Shown here piece by piece: positions 27,181 through 35,211 of a DNA stretch of 64,000 nucleotides (its first letter is position 1; the number at the start of each line of letters is the position of its first letter). A model generated the notes under the pieces. It made no database searches. It worked only from the letters and a program-made list of their open reading frames with translations, and was not told the DNA's origin. Position numbers and translations under genes: made by a program. The DNA is from Desulfonatronospira thiodismutans ASO3-1 (lineage in GTDB: Bacteria > Desulfobacterota > Desulfovibrionia > Desulfovibrionales > Desulfonatronovibrionaceae), in contig NZ_ACJN02000003.1 of NCBI RefSeq assembly GCF_000174435.1, forward strand, positions 512,263 to 576,262, in the 5' to 3' direction.

Positions 27181-27519
27181 TTGGGTTCCACCAAAAACAG
27201 AAGCACTGCTGAAAAATTTCAGCAAATCCTGGATCAAGGCCCACAGGAAACTTACCTGTTGCGCCTTTATGTCGCCGGAACCTCGCCCGCCTCTGCCAGG
27301 GCCATCAAGAATATCAGGCGAATCTGTGAGGAACACCTGCCGGGGCGTTACCATCTTGAGGTCATTGACCTTTACCAGCAACCGGAACTCAAGCTGCCAG
27401 AATGTGTCGTCACCGCCCCCACCCTGATAAAAGAACTGCCGCCTCCCCTTCGCTGCATTATCGGTGACATGTCCAACACCAGCCGGGTGCTGGCCGGCCT
27501 GGATATAAAAGTCAGATAA
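27181..27519 (+). CDS. kaiB: KaiB-family protein (second copy)
   Basis: 112 residues with TTG start at 27181 (GAGG six bases upstream; no ATG is available before the fold). It has the same KaiB core as the preceding gene (LLRLYVAGTSPASARAIKNI, VIDLYQQPELKL, VTAPTLIKELPPPLRCIIGD) but is clearly diverged elsewhere, including a basic N-terminus (GSTKNRSTAEKF). Two non-identical KaiB proteins next to one KaiC suggest a mixed or competing assembly. It ends 11 bases before the kinase gene. Confidence 0.92.
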   Translation: MGSTKNRSTAEKFQQILDQGPQETYLLRLYVAGTSPASARAIKNIRRICEEHLPGRYHLEVIDLYQQPELKLPECVVTAPTLIKELPPPLRCIIGDMSNTSRVLAGLDIKVR

Positions 27520-27530
27520 AAAGCTTTCAA

Positions 27531-30296
27531 ATGGTTATGCACGACAAAACACAGGATGCAAAGGATCTGCAGCAGGAAAACGCAGAACTGAGAGCCAGGC
27601 TGGAAGATACACAGGAAACACTGCGGGCCATTAGAAGCGGAGAGGTGGACGCCTTAGTGGTCTCAACGGACCAGGGAGAGCAGGTTTTCACCCTCAAGGG
27701 GGCGGACCACCCATTCCGGGTGCTCATGGAAGACATGAGTGAAGGCGCCCTGACCCTGTCCAGTGACGGCATCGTCCTGTACGCCAACCAGCGCTTTGCC
27801 GAGATGCTTAAAAGCCACCTGAACCTGGTTGCAGGCTCGGACCTGGTGCAGTGGATTCAATCCGGCCACCGCTGCCGCTTCTATTCTCTTTTGCAAGGCC
27901 AAAGCGGCCAGAGGTCCAGTGGAGAAATCAATCTGGTTGATTCCCAGGGGGCTCTTGTTCCGACTCAGTTTTCCCTGACCCCTCTGGAAACACAGGACAT
28001 CCAGGGCGCTTTCTGTGCCGTGGTCACTGATTTAAGCGAACACAAGCGCCTGCAGGAAATAAAGGCTGCTGAGCAGACGGCCAGGGCCAGGGCCCAGGAA
28101 GCAGAACGTTACAGTGAAACCCTGGAAAGCCTGGTGAGAGATCTTAATAAAGCCAGAAAAGGACTAAAGGAAAATCAAAACTTCCTGGAATCAGTACTGG
28201 ACACCATCCAGGACGGCATAGTCGTTCTGGACAAGGACATGAACATAATAAAGACCAATAGAGTAATTCAGAACCTGTACTCCCTGGATCACTCCCGTCA
28301 GGAAAAATGCTACACAGCTTTTCATGGCCGCCGCGAACCATGTGACCTCTGCCCCACATCCAGGGCCATGCAGACCGGGAACCTGGAGGTGGAAGAAATA
28401 CCAATAATCCAGAATGGAGTTGAAACCGGAACCATGGAAGTCTTTGCCTATCCCATGCGGGATGAGCAGGGAAATATTACCGGCGTTGTGGAATACGCAA
28501 GAGATATCAGCAAGGTCAAAAGAAACCGGCAGGCCCTGAAAAGAAGCCAGGCTCTGCTGTCCAGAACCCAGGAAATCGCTGACATCGGCAGCTGGGAAAT
28601 GGACCTGGACAAAGACGTTTTGACCTGGTCGGATCAGGTATATCGCATGTTTGGCTATGCCCCGCAATCTTTCCAGCCGGGCTACCAGTCTTTTCTTGAT
28701 GCAGTACACCCCGAAGACCGGGAATCTGTGCACAAGAAATACCTGGAGTCAATGCTCGACGTATCTCAGGGCTTTGAATTCGAACACCGGATAGTCAGGG
28801 CTGACAGTCAGGAAGTGCGTTATGTCCGGGAACAGGGTTTACACGAATTAGACGATGCAGGACGTGTGGTCCTCTCCTATGGGGCCATCCAGGATATCGC
28901 GGAAAACAAACTTGCCGCTGACAAACTCCGCGAAAGAGAGGAAAAATACCGGGCCCTGGTGGATCAGTCTGTGGAAATGATATACCTGCACGACATGGAA
29001 GGCCGGTTTATCGAAGTCAATGCCGCTGCAGTCAGCAATACCGGGTATACCAGGGAAGAACTGCTGAGCATGAACGTCTTTGATCTGCACACTGACCAGT
29101 TAAGCCAGGAGGAGGTTAAAAACTACTGGCAATCCATGCTCCCCGGCCAATCCATGACTGTGGAAACCGAACACCACAAAAAGGACGGCTCGGTTATTCC
29201 TGTAGAAGTCAAAATCGGCAAAATCTATTACAGCAACCAGGAGCATATCATGGCCCTGGTACAGGACATCACCGAGCGCAAACAGGTACATCAGGAACTT
29301 ATCGCCCGCAGGTCCGCCGAAGAAGCCAACAGGGCCAAAAGCCGTTTCCTGGCCAACATGAGCCATGAAATCCGCACCCCCATGAATGCTGTCCTCGGGT
29401 TCGCCCGCATGCTGGAGAACGATCCAGCTCTTCCGGCCAAGCAGGCCGCCCAGGCCGGGACCATTGTGCGCAGCGGGGATCATCTGCTTCAGCTGCTCAA
29501 CAGCATCCTGGACATGTCCCGTATAGAGGCGGGCCAGAGCGGACTTCACCCTGAAGACTTTCATCTCCCTGGCCTGATTGATAAATTGATGACCATGTTT
29601 GAATTGAGCGCTCAGGACAAGGGCCTTGAACTTGTACTGGAAAAAGATCCCCATCTCCCCCCGGATCTGCATGCCGACCAGGGCAAGCTGCTGCAGATCC
29701 TGACCAACCTTTTAAGCAACGCTATCAAGTTTACCAGCACCGGGGAAGTAAAGCTGACCATAAGCTCAAAACCACCTGGGCCTGCTGATACTGCCTGTGA
29801 AGAACAGGACCTGGGCCTGGTATTCCAGGTGCAGGATTCCGGTCCGGGAATAACTGCGCAGGATCAGGCACAATTGTTTGAACCTTTTTTTCAGACCCAG
29901 AATAAAATGCATCCCGGCGGGACCGGTCTGGGCCTGACCATCAGCCGGGAATACGCTGTTCTCATGGGGGGCAACCTGACAGTGAGCAGCCAGGAGGGCC
30001 GGGGCAGCTGTTTTCGTCTGGAAATACCTGTAAAAAGAGCCCGGACTCAAACCACCCCCCGGCAACCCGCCTCTGCTATGCAGAAGCCCCAGGCCGACAG
30101 GGGTCCGCCCGGCTTTGATCACTCCGTAACCCAGGAGATCTGCGAAGCAGTATCCCAGGGAGATGTGGTCAAGCTCATGCAGACCCTGGACGAAGCCGCC
30201 GGCCAGGACCAGGAATCGGCCGTGAAACTCAAAGATATGGCCCGTAATTTCGAGTATGACAGAATCATGCACTGGCTGAACCATTCCGGTGCTTAG
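27531..30296 (+). CDS. Multi-PAS histidine kinase of the kai cassette
   Basis: 921 residues, cytoplasmic. A coiled coil with the motif AIRSGEVDALVV (about 30-45) leads into four PAS domains. The second holds a Cys cluster (CYTAFHGRREPCDLCP, near 262-277) that could bind a metal or cofactor. HisKA has His near 612 (MSHEIRTPMNAVLGF), and HATPase_c is complete (NLLSNAIKF, DSGPGI, GGTGLGL). There is no receiver, so a separate response regulator must take the phosphate. The next gene, which starts with a receiver, is a candidate. The last ~60 residues match the helical tail of the kinases at 14070 and 17522. Co-transcribed with kaiC-kaiB-kaiB, it may be an input or output kinase of the Kai system. 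Confidence 0.92.
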   Translation: MVMHDKTQDAKDLQQENAELRARLEDTQETLRAIRSGEVDALVVSTDQGEQVFTLKGADHPFRVLMEDMSEGALTLSSDGIVLYANQRFAEMLKSHLNLVAGSDLVQWIQSGHRCRFYSLLQGQSGQRSSGEINLVDSQGALVPTQFSLTPLETQDIQGAFCAVVTDLSEHKRLQEIKAAEQTARARAQEAERYSETLESLVRDLNKARKGLKENQNFLESVLDTIQDGIVVLDKDMNIIKTNRVIQNLYSLDHSRQEKCYTAFHGRREPCDLCPTSRAMQTGNLEVEEIPIIQNGVETGTMEVFAYPMRDEQGNITGVVEYARDISKVKRNRQALKRSQALLSRTQEIADIGSWEMDLDKDVLTWSDQVYRMFGYAPQSFQPGYQSFLDAVHPEDRESVHKKYLESMLDVSQGFEFEHRIVRADSQEVRYVREQGLHELDDAGRVVLSYGAIQDIAENKLAADKLREREEKYRALVDQSVEMIYLHDMEGRFIEVNAAAVSNTGYTREELLSMNVFDLHTDQLSQEEVKNYWQSMLPGQSMTVETEHHKKDGSVIPVEVKIGKIYYSNQEHIMALVQDITERKQVHQELIARRSAEEANRAKSRFLANMSHEIRTPMNAVLGFARMLENDPALPAKQAAQAGTIVRSGDHLLQLLNSILDMSRIEAGQSGLHPEDFHLPGLIDKLMTMFELSAQDKGLELVLEKDPHLPPDLHADQGKLLQILTNLLSNAIKFTSTGEVKLTISSKPPGPADTACEEQDLGLVFQVQDSGPGITAQDQAQLFEPFFQTQNKMHPGGTGLGLTISREYAVLMGGNLTVSSQEGRGSCFRLEIPVKRARTQTTPRQPASAMQKPQADRGPPGFDHSVTQEICEAVSQGDVVKLMQTLDEAAGQDQESAVKLKDMARNFEYDRIMHWLNHSGA

Positions 30297-30348
30297 GGTT
30301 TGTCATAAAATAAGTGTTACATAATGCTTGCATAATCTGGGGGTTTAT

Positions 30349-30373
30349 CGCTCCCACGCTCTGCGTGGGAGCG
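30349..30373. repeat. REP-type perfect hairpin (CGCTCCCACGC)
   Basis: CGCTCCCACGC and its exact complement are separated by TCT, giving an 11-bp stem. A second short inverted repeat (GACCGCTCCTGCGGTC) follows. It lies in the 220-bp gap after the kai kinase. It could act as a transcript-stabilising hairpin or weak terminator but has no T-run. The sequence type is common as a dispersed intergenic palindrome in many bacteria (from memory). Confidence 0.6.
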
Positions 30374-30518
30374 TAGCCCGACCGCTCCTGCGGTCATTTC
30401 TTATCCAAATTTGTTGACTTTATTTCTTTCAACCAGGAACGAAGAACCAGGAACTTTGAACTCTCAAGTTAATAAGCTTTTTAAAAAATACCAACCATCA
30501 AACAGGAAGCAATATACA

Positions 30519-32456
30519 ATGCAACAGGAATTTCACCAGGCCAGAATAATGATTGTGGACGATACCCCGGCCAACCTCAACCTGCTCATGGATATGCTCC
30601 TTAAAAAAGGGCACCAGGTTGTGGCCTTCCCCAGCGGTCAACAGGCCCTGGAAGCCGCCTCGAAAACCCCGCCGGACCTCATCCTCCTGGACATAAGAAT
30701 GCCCGGCATGGACGGATTCGAGGTCTGCAGGAAACTGAAACAGGACCCGGATCTTCAGGACATCCCGGTTATTTTCATAAGCGCACTGCAGGATGTATCG
30801 GACAAGGTTCAGGCATACAATACAGGGGGCGTGGATTATGTAAGCAAGCCCTTTCAGCCCGAAGAAGTCTACGCCAGGGTGGAGACCCACCTGCGTCTGA
30901 ACCGCCTGCTGCGGGAAAGCGAAGAGAGCCGCCGCGTTCTTATAGAAGAACTGCCGGACATCATTGTCCGTTTCGACCGGCAGGCCAGGCATGTTTCTGT
31001 TTCAGACAATATCCGGGACCTGGGCATAACCGAACCCGGAGAATACATCGGCAGGACCCACCGTGAACTGGGGTACTCCGAGTCCTGCTGCCGCTTTTGG
31101 GAAAAATCCATCGCCACAGTCTTTGACTCCGGAGAACCTCTGGAGGAGGAAATGAGCCTCTACAGCGGGGACAATGAAGGACTGATACATAATGTCCGCA
31201 TGGTTCCGGAACGTGACAGCAGCGGCAATATCGTTACCGTGCTGGCCATCAGCCGGGACATAACCCTGCAGAAGCAGGCCCAGCAGGCCCTTTTAAATGC
31301 CAAAAAGGATGCCGAAGCCGCCAACCAGTCCAAAAATGAATTCCTGGCCAACATGAGCCATGAGATCCGTACCCCCTTAAACGGCATTGAAGGCATGATG
31401 CAGATGCTCCTGTCCACTCCCCTGAACTCAGAGCAGCAAAAATTCATTGAAATGGGACACCAGGCCTCCAGGCGAATGACTGAACTCCTCTCGGACATCC
31501 TGGATCTCTCCCGCCTGGAAGCCGGTCGGGAGGACGTCAGCAAAAGAACCTTCAACCTGAAGGATGTGTGTGATTCCCTGTGGGATCTGCTGGGAATCAA
31601 GTCCCGGGAAAAAGGCATCCCTTTGACCTTCAACCTCTCGCCCTCCCTTCCGGACACCCTCATGGGGGACTCCACCATGGTCCGCCAGATCCTCTTCAAC
31701 CTTGTGGGCAACGCCCTCAAATTTACGGAACACGGACAGGTCACTCTGGACATCCATCCCTTGCCCCAGTCGCATCAGGATCAGCTGCAGGTGCTGTTCA
31801 CCGTCTCGGACACCGGGCCGGGCATCCCCGATGACAAGCAGGACAGGATTTTCAAGCCGTTCGACATGGTAAACGGCTCCCTGACCCGGAAACATGAAGG
31901 GAAAGGCCTGGGTCTAACCGTAACCCACCGCCTGGCAAAGCTCATGGGCGGCACAATATCCGTTGACAGCGCTGAAGGACAGGGCACATCCATATACGTT
32001 ACACTGCCCTTTGAAACCGTGCCGGAAACCAGGCCTGCTGAAAATGAGAGGGTCAATGAATATGAAAAGCCTGCCGGGATGCGCATCCTTATCGCGGAAG
32101 ACGACTCCCTGAGCCGGATTTTTTTCGAAAAGATACTCCAGGGGGAAGGCCACCGGGTGGAGTCAGTGGAACACGGAGACCAGGTCATGTCCAGGCTGGC
32201 CATGAATGACTACGACTGCATACTTATGGACATAGAGCTTCCAGGCATAAGAGGCGACGAGATAACTACCCGGATCCGGGCTGCAGACAACCTGGGAGCC
32301 AAAAAGGATATTCCCATCTTTGCGGTAACCGCCTACACCCAGCCCGGAGACAGGGAACATTTTCTGAAAGCAGGCATGGATGACTACCTGCCCAAACCCC
32401 TGGGCATACAGGAATTCAGAGAGGCCTTCAAAAAGCACGGCCTGGTGCGGTCATAA
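30519..32456 (+). CDS. Hybrid kinase REC-PAS-HisKA-HATPase-REC
   Basis: 645 residues from ATG 30519 (AGGAAG upstream; the frame is open further 5' through non-conserved sequence). The first receiver (about 9-125) has LILLDIRMPGMDG and Lys in VSKPFQPEEV. A PAS domain (about 140-255) precedes HisKA (MSHEIRTPLNGIEGM, His near 281) and HATPase_c (NLVGNALKF, DTGPGI, GKGLGL). The second receiver starts near 521 (LIAEDDSLSR, acceptor in CILMDIELPG, Lys in LPKPLG). Receivers at both ends suit an intermediate relay. It lies about 220 bp after the kai-cassette kinase, whose phosphate it could accept. Confidence 0.92.
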   Translation: MQQEFHQARIMIVDDTPANLNLLMDMLLKKGHQVVAFPSGQQALEAASKTPPDLILLDIRMPGMDGFEVCRKLKQDPDLQDIPVIFISALQDVSDKVQAYNTGGVDYVSKPFQPEEVYARVETHLRLNRLLRESEESRRVLIEELPDIIVRFDRQARHVSVSDNIRDLGITEPGEYIGRTHRELGYSESCCRFWEKSIATVFDSGEPLEEEMSLYSGDNEGLIHNVRMVPERDSSGNIVTVLAISRDITLQKQAQQALLNAKKDAEAANQSKNEFLANMSHEIRTPLNGIEGMMQMLLSTPLNSEQQKFIEMGHQASRRMTELLSDILDLSRLEAGREDVSKRTFNLKDVCDSLWDLLGIKSREKGIPLTFNLSPSLPDTLMGDSTMVRQILFNLVGNALKFTEHGQVTLDIHPLPQSHQDQLQVLFTVSDTGPGIPDDKQDRIFKPFDMVNGSLTRKHEGKGLGLTVTHRLAKLMGGTISVDSAEGQGTSIYVTLPFETVPETRPAENERVNEYEKPAGMRILIAEDDSLSRIFFEKILQGEGHRVESVEHGDQVMSRLAMNDYDCILMDIELPGIRGDEITTRIRAADNLGAKKDIPIFAVTAYTQPGDREHFLKAGMDDYLPKPLGIQEFREAFKKHGLVRS

Positions 32457-32530
32457 AAGCTCCCGGTAACTGGAGACAAAGGGGAAACCAGCGCATAGAC
32501 AGATGGTAAACATTCAGGGGGGCATGTACC

Positions 32531-32638
32531 GGCAAGGGGGACAGTCCCCGCGACACTTTTACTGCACAAACACAAAATTTCAGAGGCGAAACTTTGTGAA
32601 ACTGCTTAATCAGTACTTAGCGGGGACAGTCCCCTTGC
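32531..32638. repeat. REP-like inverted pair built on GGGGACAGTCCCC
   Basis: Left copy at 32531-32551 (GGCAAGGGGGACAGTCCCCG) and right copy at about 32620-32638 (GCGGGGACAGTCCCCTTGCC) face each other. Each copy is nearly palindromic itself. The same GACTGTCCCC word follows the inner stem of the element at 4472-4636, so the families may be related. Lies in the ~300-bp convergent gap between a hybrid kinase and cheX; no gene in the gap. Confidence 0.6.
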
Positions 32639-32760
32639 CTTGTGCCATTAGTCACCACTGAGGTCCCTCTGAATGCTTACGACAGATGCCTGCGAAAGCA
32701 GTGTGCCGTGCGTTAAGCTGTACAACAGTGTTTTTTATATACTGGACATGGACTAAGCAT

Positions 32761-33237
32761 TCACCCGATACAAACTTCGATGCTTAGAGAGCCATGGCTT
32801 GTATCCAGGGGGATGGCCAGAATGGCTCTTTCGGATACATGACGTATGGTATGATTCTTACCGGTGACTACACTGGGCGTACCCGCTTCAAAAATCATAT
32901 CCATTTCCACCAGATCTTTTCTTGCCTGGCCACAAATCATGTTGGTCATTTCTCCTACAGCATCTTTTACTTCATCATTGACCTCGGGATACTCCTCCCC
33001 GAGCATGCTGCCCACAATCCCCAGTGCGGAAGCTTCTGAGAAAGTAACTGACATGGAGCCCTTTGCCGAGCCGCTTTTGCTGCTGAAACCGATAATGCCC
33101 GAGACATCACCTACAGCCTTCTGGTCTTTTTTAATGTAGGCCTTCCCCAGACCAGCCTTGACCATGGCCATGGTTTCCAGAACATTGATACCGGCCTGCG
33201 CAAATATCACTATGATTTTTTTAACCTTTTCTGTCAT
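32761..33237 (-). CDS. cheX: CheX-like CheY-P phosphatase
   Basis: 158 residues, matching the CheC/CheX/FliY phosphatase fold. The catalytic Glu and Asn lie in VGEMTNMICGQARKDL (ExxN, about residue 93-96), and a conserved Pro follows in EAGTPSVVTG. The family dephosphorylates receiver Asp residues. No chemotaxis genes (CheA, CheW, MCP, flagella) are near, so its partner here is more likely one of the many stand-alone receivers in this island. It is encoded on the opposite strand to its neighbours, between a hybrid kinase and a repeat field. Confidence 0.88.
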   Translation of the reverse strand: MTEKVKKIIVIFAQAGINVLETMAMVKAGLGKAYIKKDQKAVGDVSGIIGFSSKSGSAKGSMSVTFSEASALGIVGSMLGEEYPEVNDEVKDAVGEMTNMICGQARKDLVEMDMIFEAGTPSVVTGKNHTIRHVSERAILAIPLDTSHGSLSIEVCIG

Positions 33238-33423
33238 GCAAGCTCCTTAAATAATACATCCAGCTTCAAGTCTCCGGCACCCCCACCCCAATCACTCCAG
33301 CATTATTTGGTTGTTGTTTAAGTTACTGGATTAAACATAACTCTGTAAACAAGATGAAATACAAGATAATTAAGATAATTTTATACAAAAATGTAATAAA
33401 AAGTTACCAGGAACAACTTAAAG

Positions 33424-33840
33424 AAGGGATCTCATACAACCACCCCCGGCCTTAAGAAGTATGGAAGTAGGGGCGTATGGGAGTATGGGAGTAAAAATAT
33501 CTTTACATCCACACATGGATACCCCCATACACCCATACTTTCTTCCTGAGGGAGGGGAGCTAAACCGTGGCCTGGACTTACTTGGGTGGTGGAAGTTTAA
33601 TCAAGATCCAGACAAAGTATTTATACAGATGCCTGCGACAAAATGTTGCCACGCCTCAATCTGCTCCCCTCCTTGGTTAAGGAGGGGTCGGGGGTGGTTC
33701 GATAATCAGCTCCCTTCCTTACCCGGCCTTAAGAAGTATGGAAGTAGGGGCGTATGGGAGTATGGGAGTAAAAATATCTTTACACCCACACATGGATACC
33801 CCCATACACCCATACTTTCTTCTTGAGGAAGGGGAGTTTA
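33424..33840. repeat. Repeat array with two quasi-palindromic CCCATAC elements
   Basis: The 670-bp gap between cheX and the next receiver gene holds two near-identical copies of the CCCATAC element (about 33455-33550 and 33727-33830; AAGAAGTATGGAAGTAGGGG to CCATACTTTCTTC). They flank one CCCCTCCTTGGTTAAGGAGG core near 33668-33689. Orientation is the same as in the 23870-24962 field. The remaining ~180 bp upstream of 33424 is AT-rich (AAGATAATTAAGATAATTTT) and may hold the cheX promoter. No gene. Confidence 0.8.
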
Positions 33841-33907
33841 CACCGTGCCCGTAATCCTGTACTTCCTGAAGACATGCTCCACAAAAAAATAAACAACGGG
33901 ATGCGGT

Positions 33908-34393
33908 ATGAGTGTTTCCATTTTATTCGTGGATGACGAGCAGATGGTCCTGCAGGGGCTCAAAAGAGCCCTTTACTCCATGCGCAGGGAGTGGAAAATG
34001 CATTTCGCCCAGAGCGGCAGGGAAGGCCTGGCCATATTGCAGGAGCATGAGCTGGATATCGTGATTTCGGATATGTATATGCCGGAAATGGACGGAGCGG
34101 ATTTCCTGAGCCTGGTGCAAACAGAGCATCCCCAGGTGGTCCGGATTATTCTCTCGGGACATTCTGACCATGCACTTCTACTCAGGACCATCATCCCGGC
34201 CCATAAGTTTCTGCACAAGCCGTGCTCCAAGGACATCCTGGTAAACGCCGTGAACAGGATTCTGCTGGCACGCAAGTTTGTAGAGGACCCTGCTCTCAGG
34301 TCACGGATCAACCAGATAGGTACACTGCCACCCACCCCCTGTTTTACCCCCTGGCAATCGAGGCCCTGGGCAGGGATTTCCACAAGGAAGTAG
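33908..34393 (+). pseudogene. Response regulator receiver, 5' part of a frameshifted REC-HDOD gene
   Basis: The frame encodes a complete receiver (about 1-120): ILFVDDEQMVLQGLKRAL, acceptor Asp in IVISDMYMPEMDG, and Lys in FLHKPCSKDILVNAVNRIL. It then runs into RSRINQIGTLPP, the usual start of an HDOD linker, and ends in unrelated residues. The expected continuation (THPLFYPLAIEALG) is in another frame from 34330, so one base appears to be missing near 34328-34333. If expressed as is, it gives a 161-residue stand-alone receiver. A sequencing error cannot be excluded. Confidence 0.8.
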
Positions 34394-35133
34394 CGGCTAT
34401 ACTCCCCTTTGACGTAGCCATGGTGGCCAACATCATGAAGGTGGTCATGAACTCCTTTGCAGGTGACTCTAAGACACCTTCAACCCTGGAAGCGGTTTCA
34501 CAGACCCTGGGAGTGGAAATGATCAAGGAACTTATCTGCCGCCGGGAGGAATTTGCCGCATACCAGGATTTTCTGTATCCTGACTACTCAATTCTCCAGC
34601 TATGGAGGCACAGCCTGAGAACGGCCAGGTATGCGGCCGCCATTGCCGCCACCCAGAGCAGTGACCCTCTTTTTGTGGATCAGTGCTATACTGCAGGGCT
34701 TCTGCACGATGTAGGCAAGATGGTCTTGCTGCTTAAATTCGGTGAAGAATATGTCCAGAGCCTCAAAAAGACCATGCAGGAGGAAATACCGGTCAGGGAT
34801 GCAGAGACCCGGGCATTTAACACCACTCACGAGGCAGCCGGTGCTTATCTGCTCTGTTTATGGGGTCTGCCACTAAAAACCCTGGAAGCCGTGGCGTTTC
34901 ATTCCCGGCCGGGATATACCAGGGGAGCGGAATTCAAACCCGTGACAGCCGTACACGTGGCCAACATCCTGGACCATTATTTTCTGGGCTTTTCAGCCCG
35001 GCACAGCAAAAGACAGCTGGACCAGAGCTTTCTGGAAAAAAACGGGTTCATGGAGAGAATGCCCGTCTGGAAAAAGGCCTGTGCCAGTGTTTACGCCAGG
35101 GAAATCCAGGAACAGAAAAAACTAATTTTTTAG
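34330..35133 (+). pseudogene. HDOD domain, 3' part of the frameshifted REC-HDOD gene
   Basis: From THPLFYPLAIEALGRDF this frame encodes a full HDOD domain (AMVANIMKVVMNSFAGD, then TAGLLHDVGKMVLLLKFGEE, then THEAAGAYLLCLWGLP). HDOD domains are HD-related, usually non-catalytic signalling modules, and REC-HDOD is a very common pairing. No good start with a ribosome site lies before the domain: the frame's own ATG at 34222 is out-of-frame receiver sequence. This half is probably translated only if the shift is absent or suppressed. It ends at TAG, immediately followed by the inverted repeat at 35134. Confidence 0.8.
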
Positions 35134-35190
35134 CACTACAGCGAAACTTATTGAGATACGATATTCTATTGTATAAATTTCGCTGTAGTG
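35134..35190. repeat. Short inverted repeat related to the MITE-like element at 4472
   Basis: CACTACAGCGAAACTTA (35134-35150) and TAAATTTCGCTGTAGTG (35174-35190) are inverted copies matching at 16 of 17 positions, with a 23-base loop. The arm is the same as that of the 165-bp element at 4472-4636. It starts right after the HDOD stop codon and ends 21 bases before the HD-GYP ATG, so it forms a hairpin in the intercistronic region. Confidence 0.75.
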
Positions 35191-35211
35191 TCAGCAGGAA
35201 AACCGGTATTT

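Noticed and set aside
34300-34345. Programmed -1 ribosomal frameshift in the REC-HDOD gene
   Set aside because: No X-XXY-YYZ slippery heptamer in the right frame and no clear downstream pseudoknot. A one-base deletion or sequencing error is simpler.
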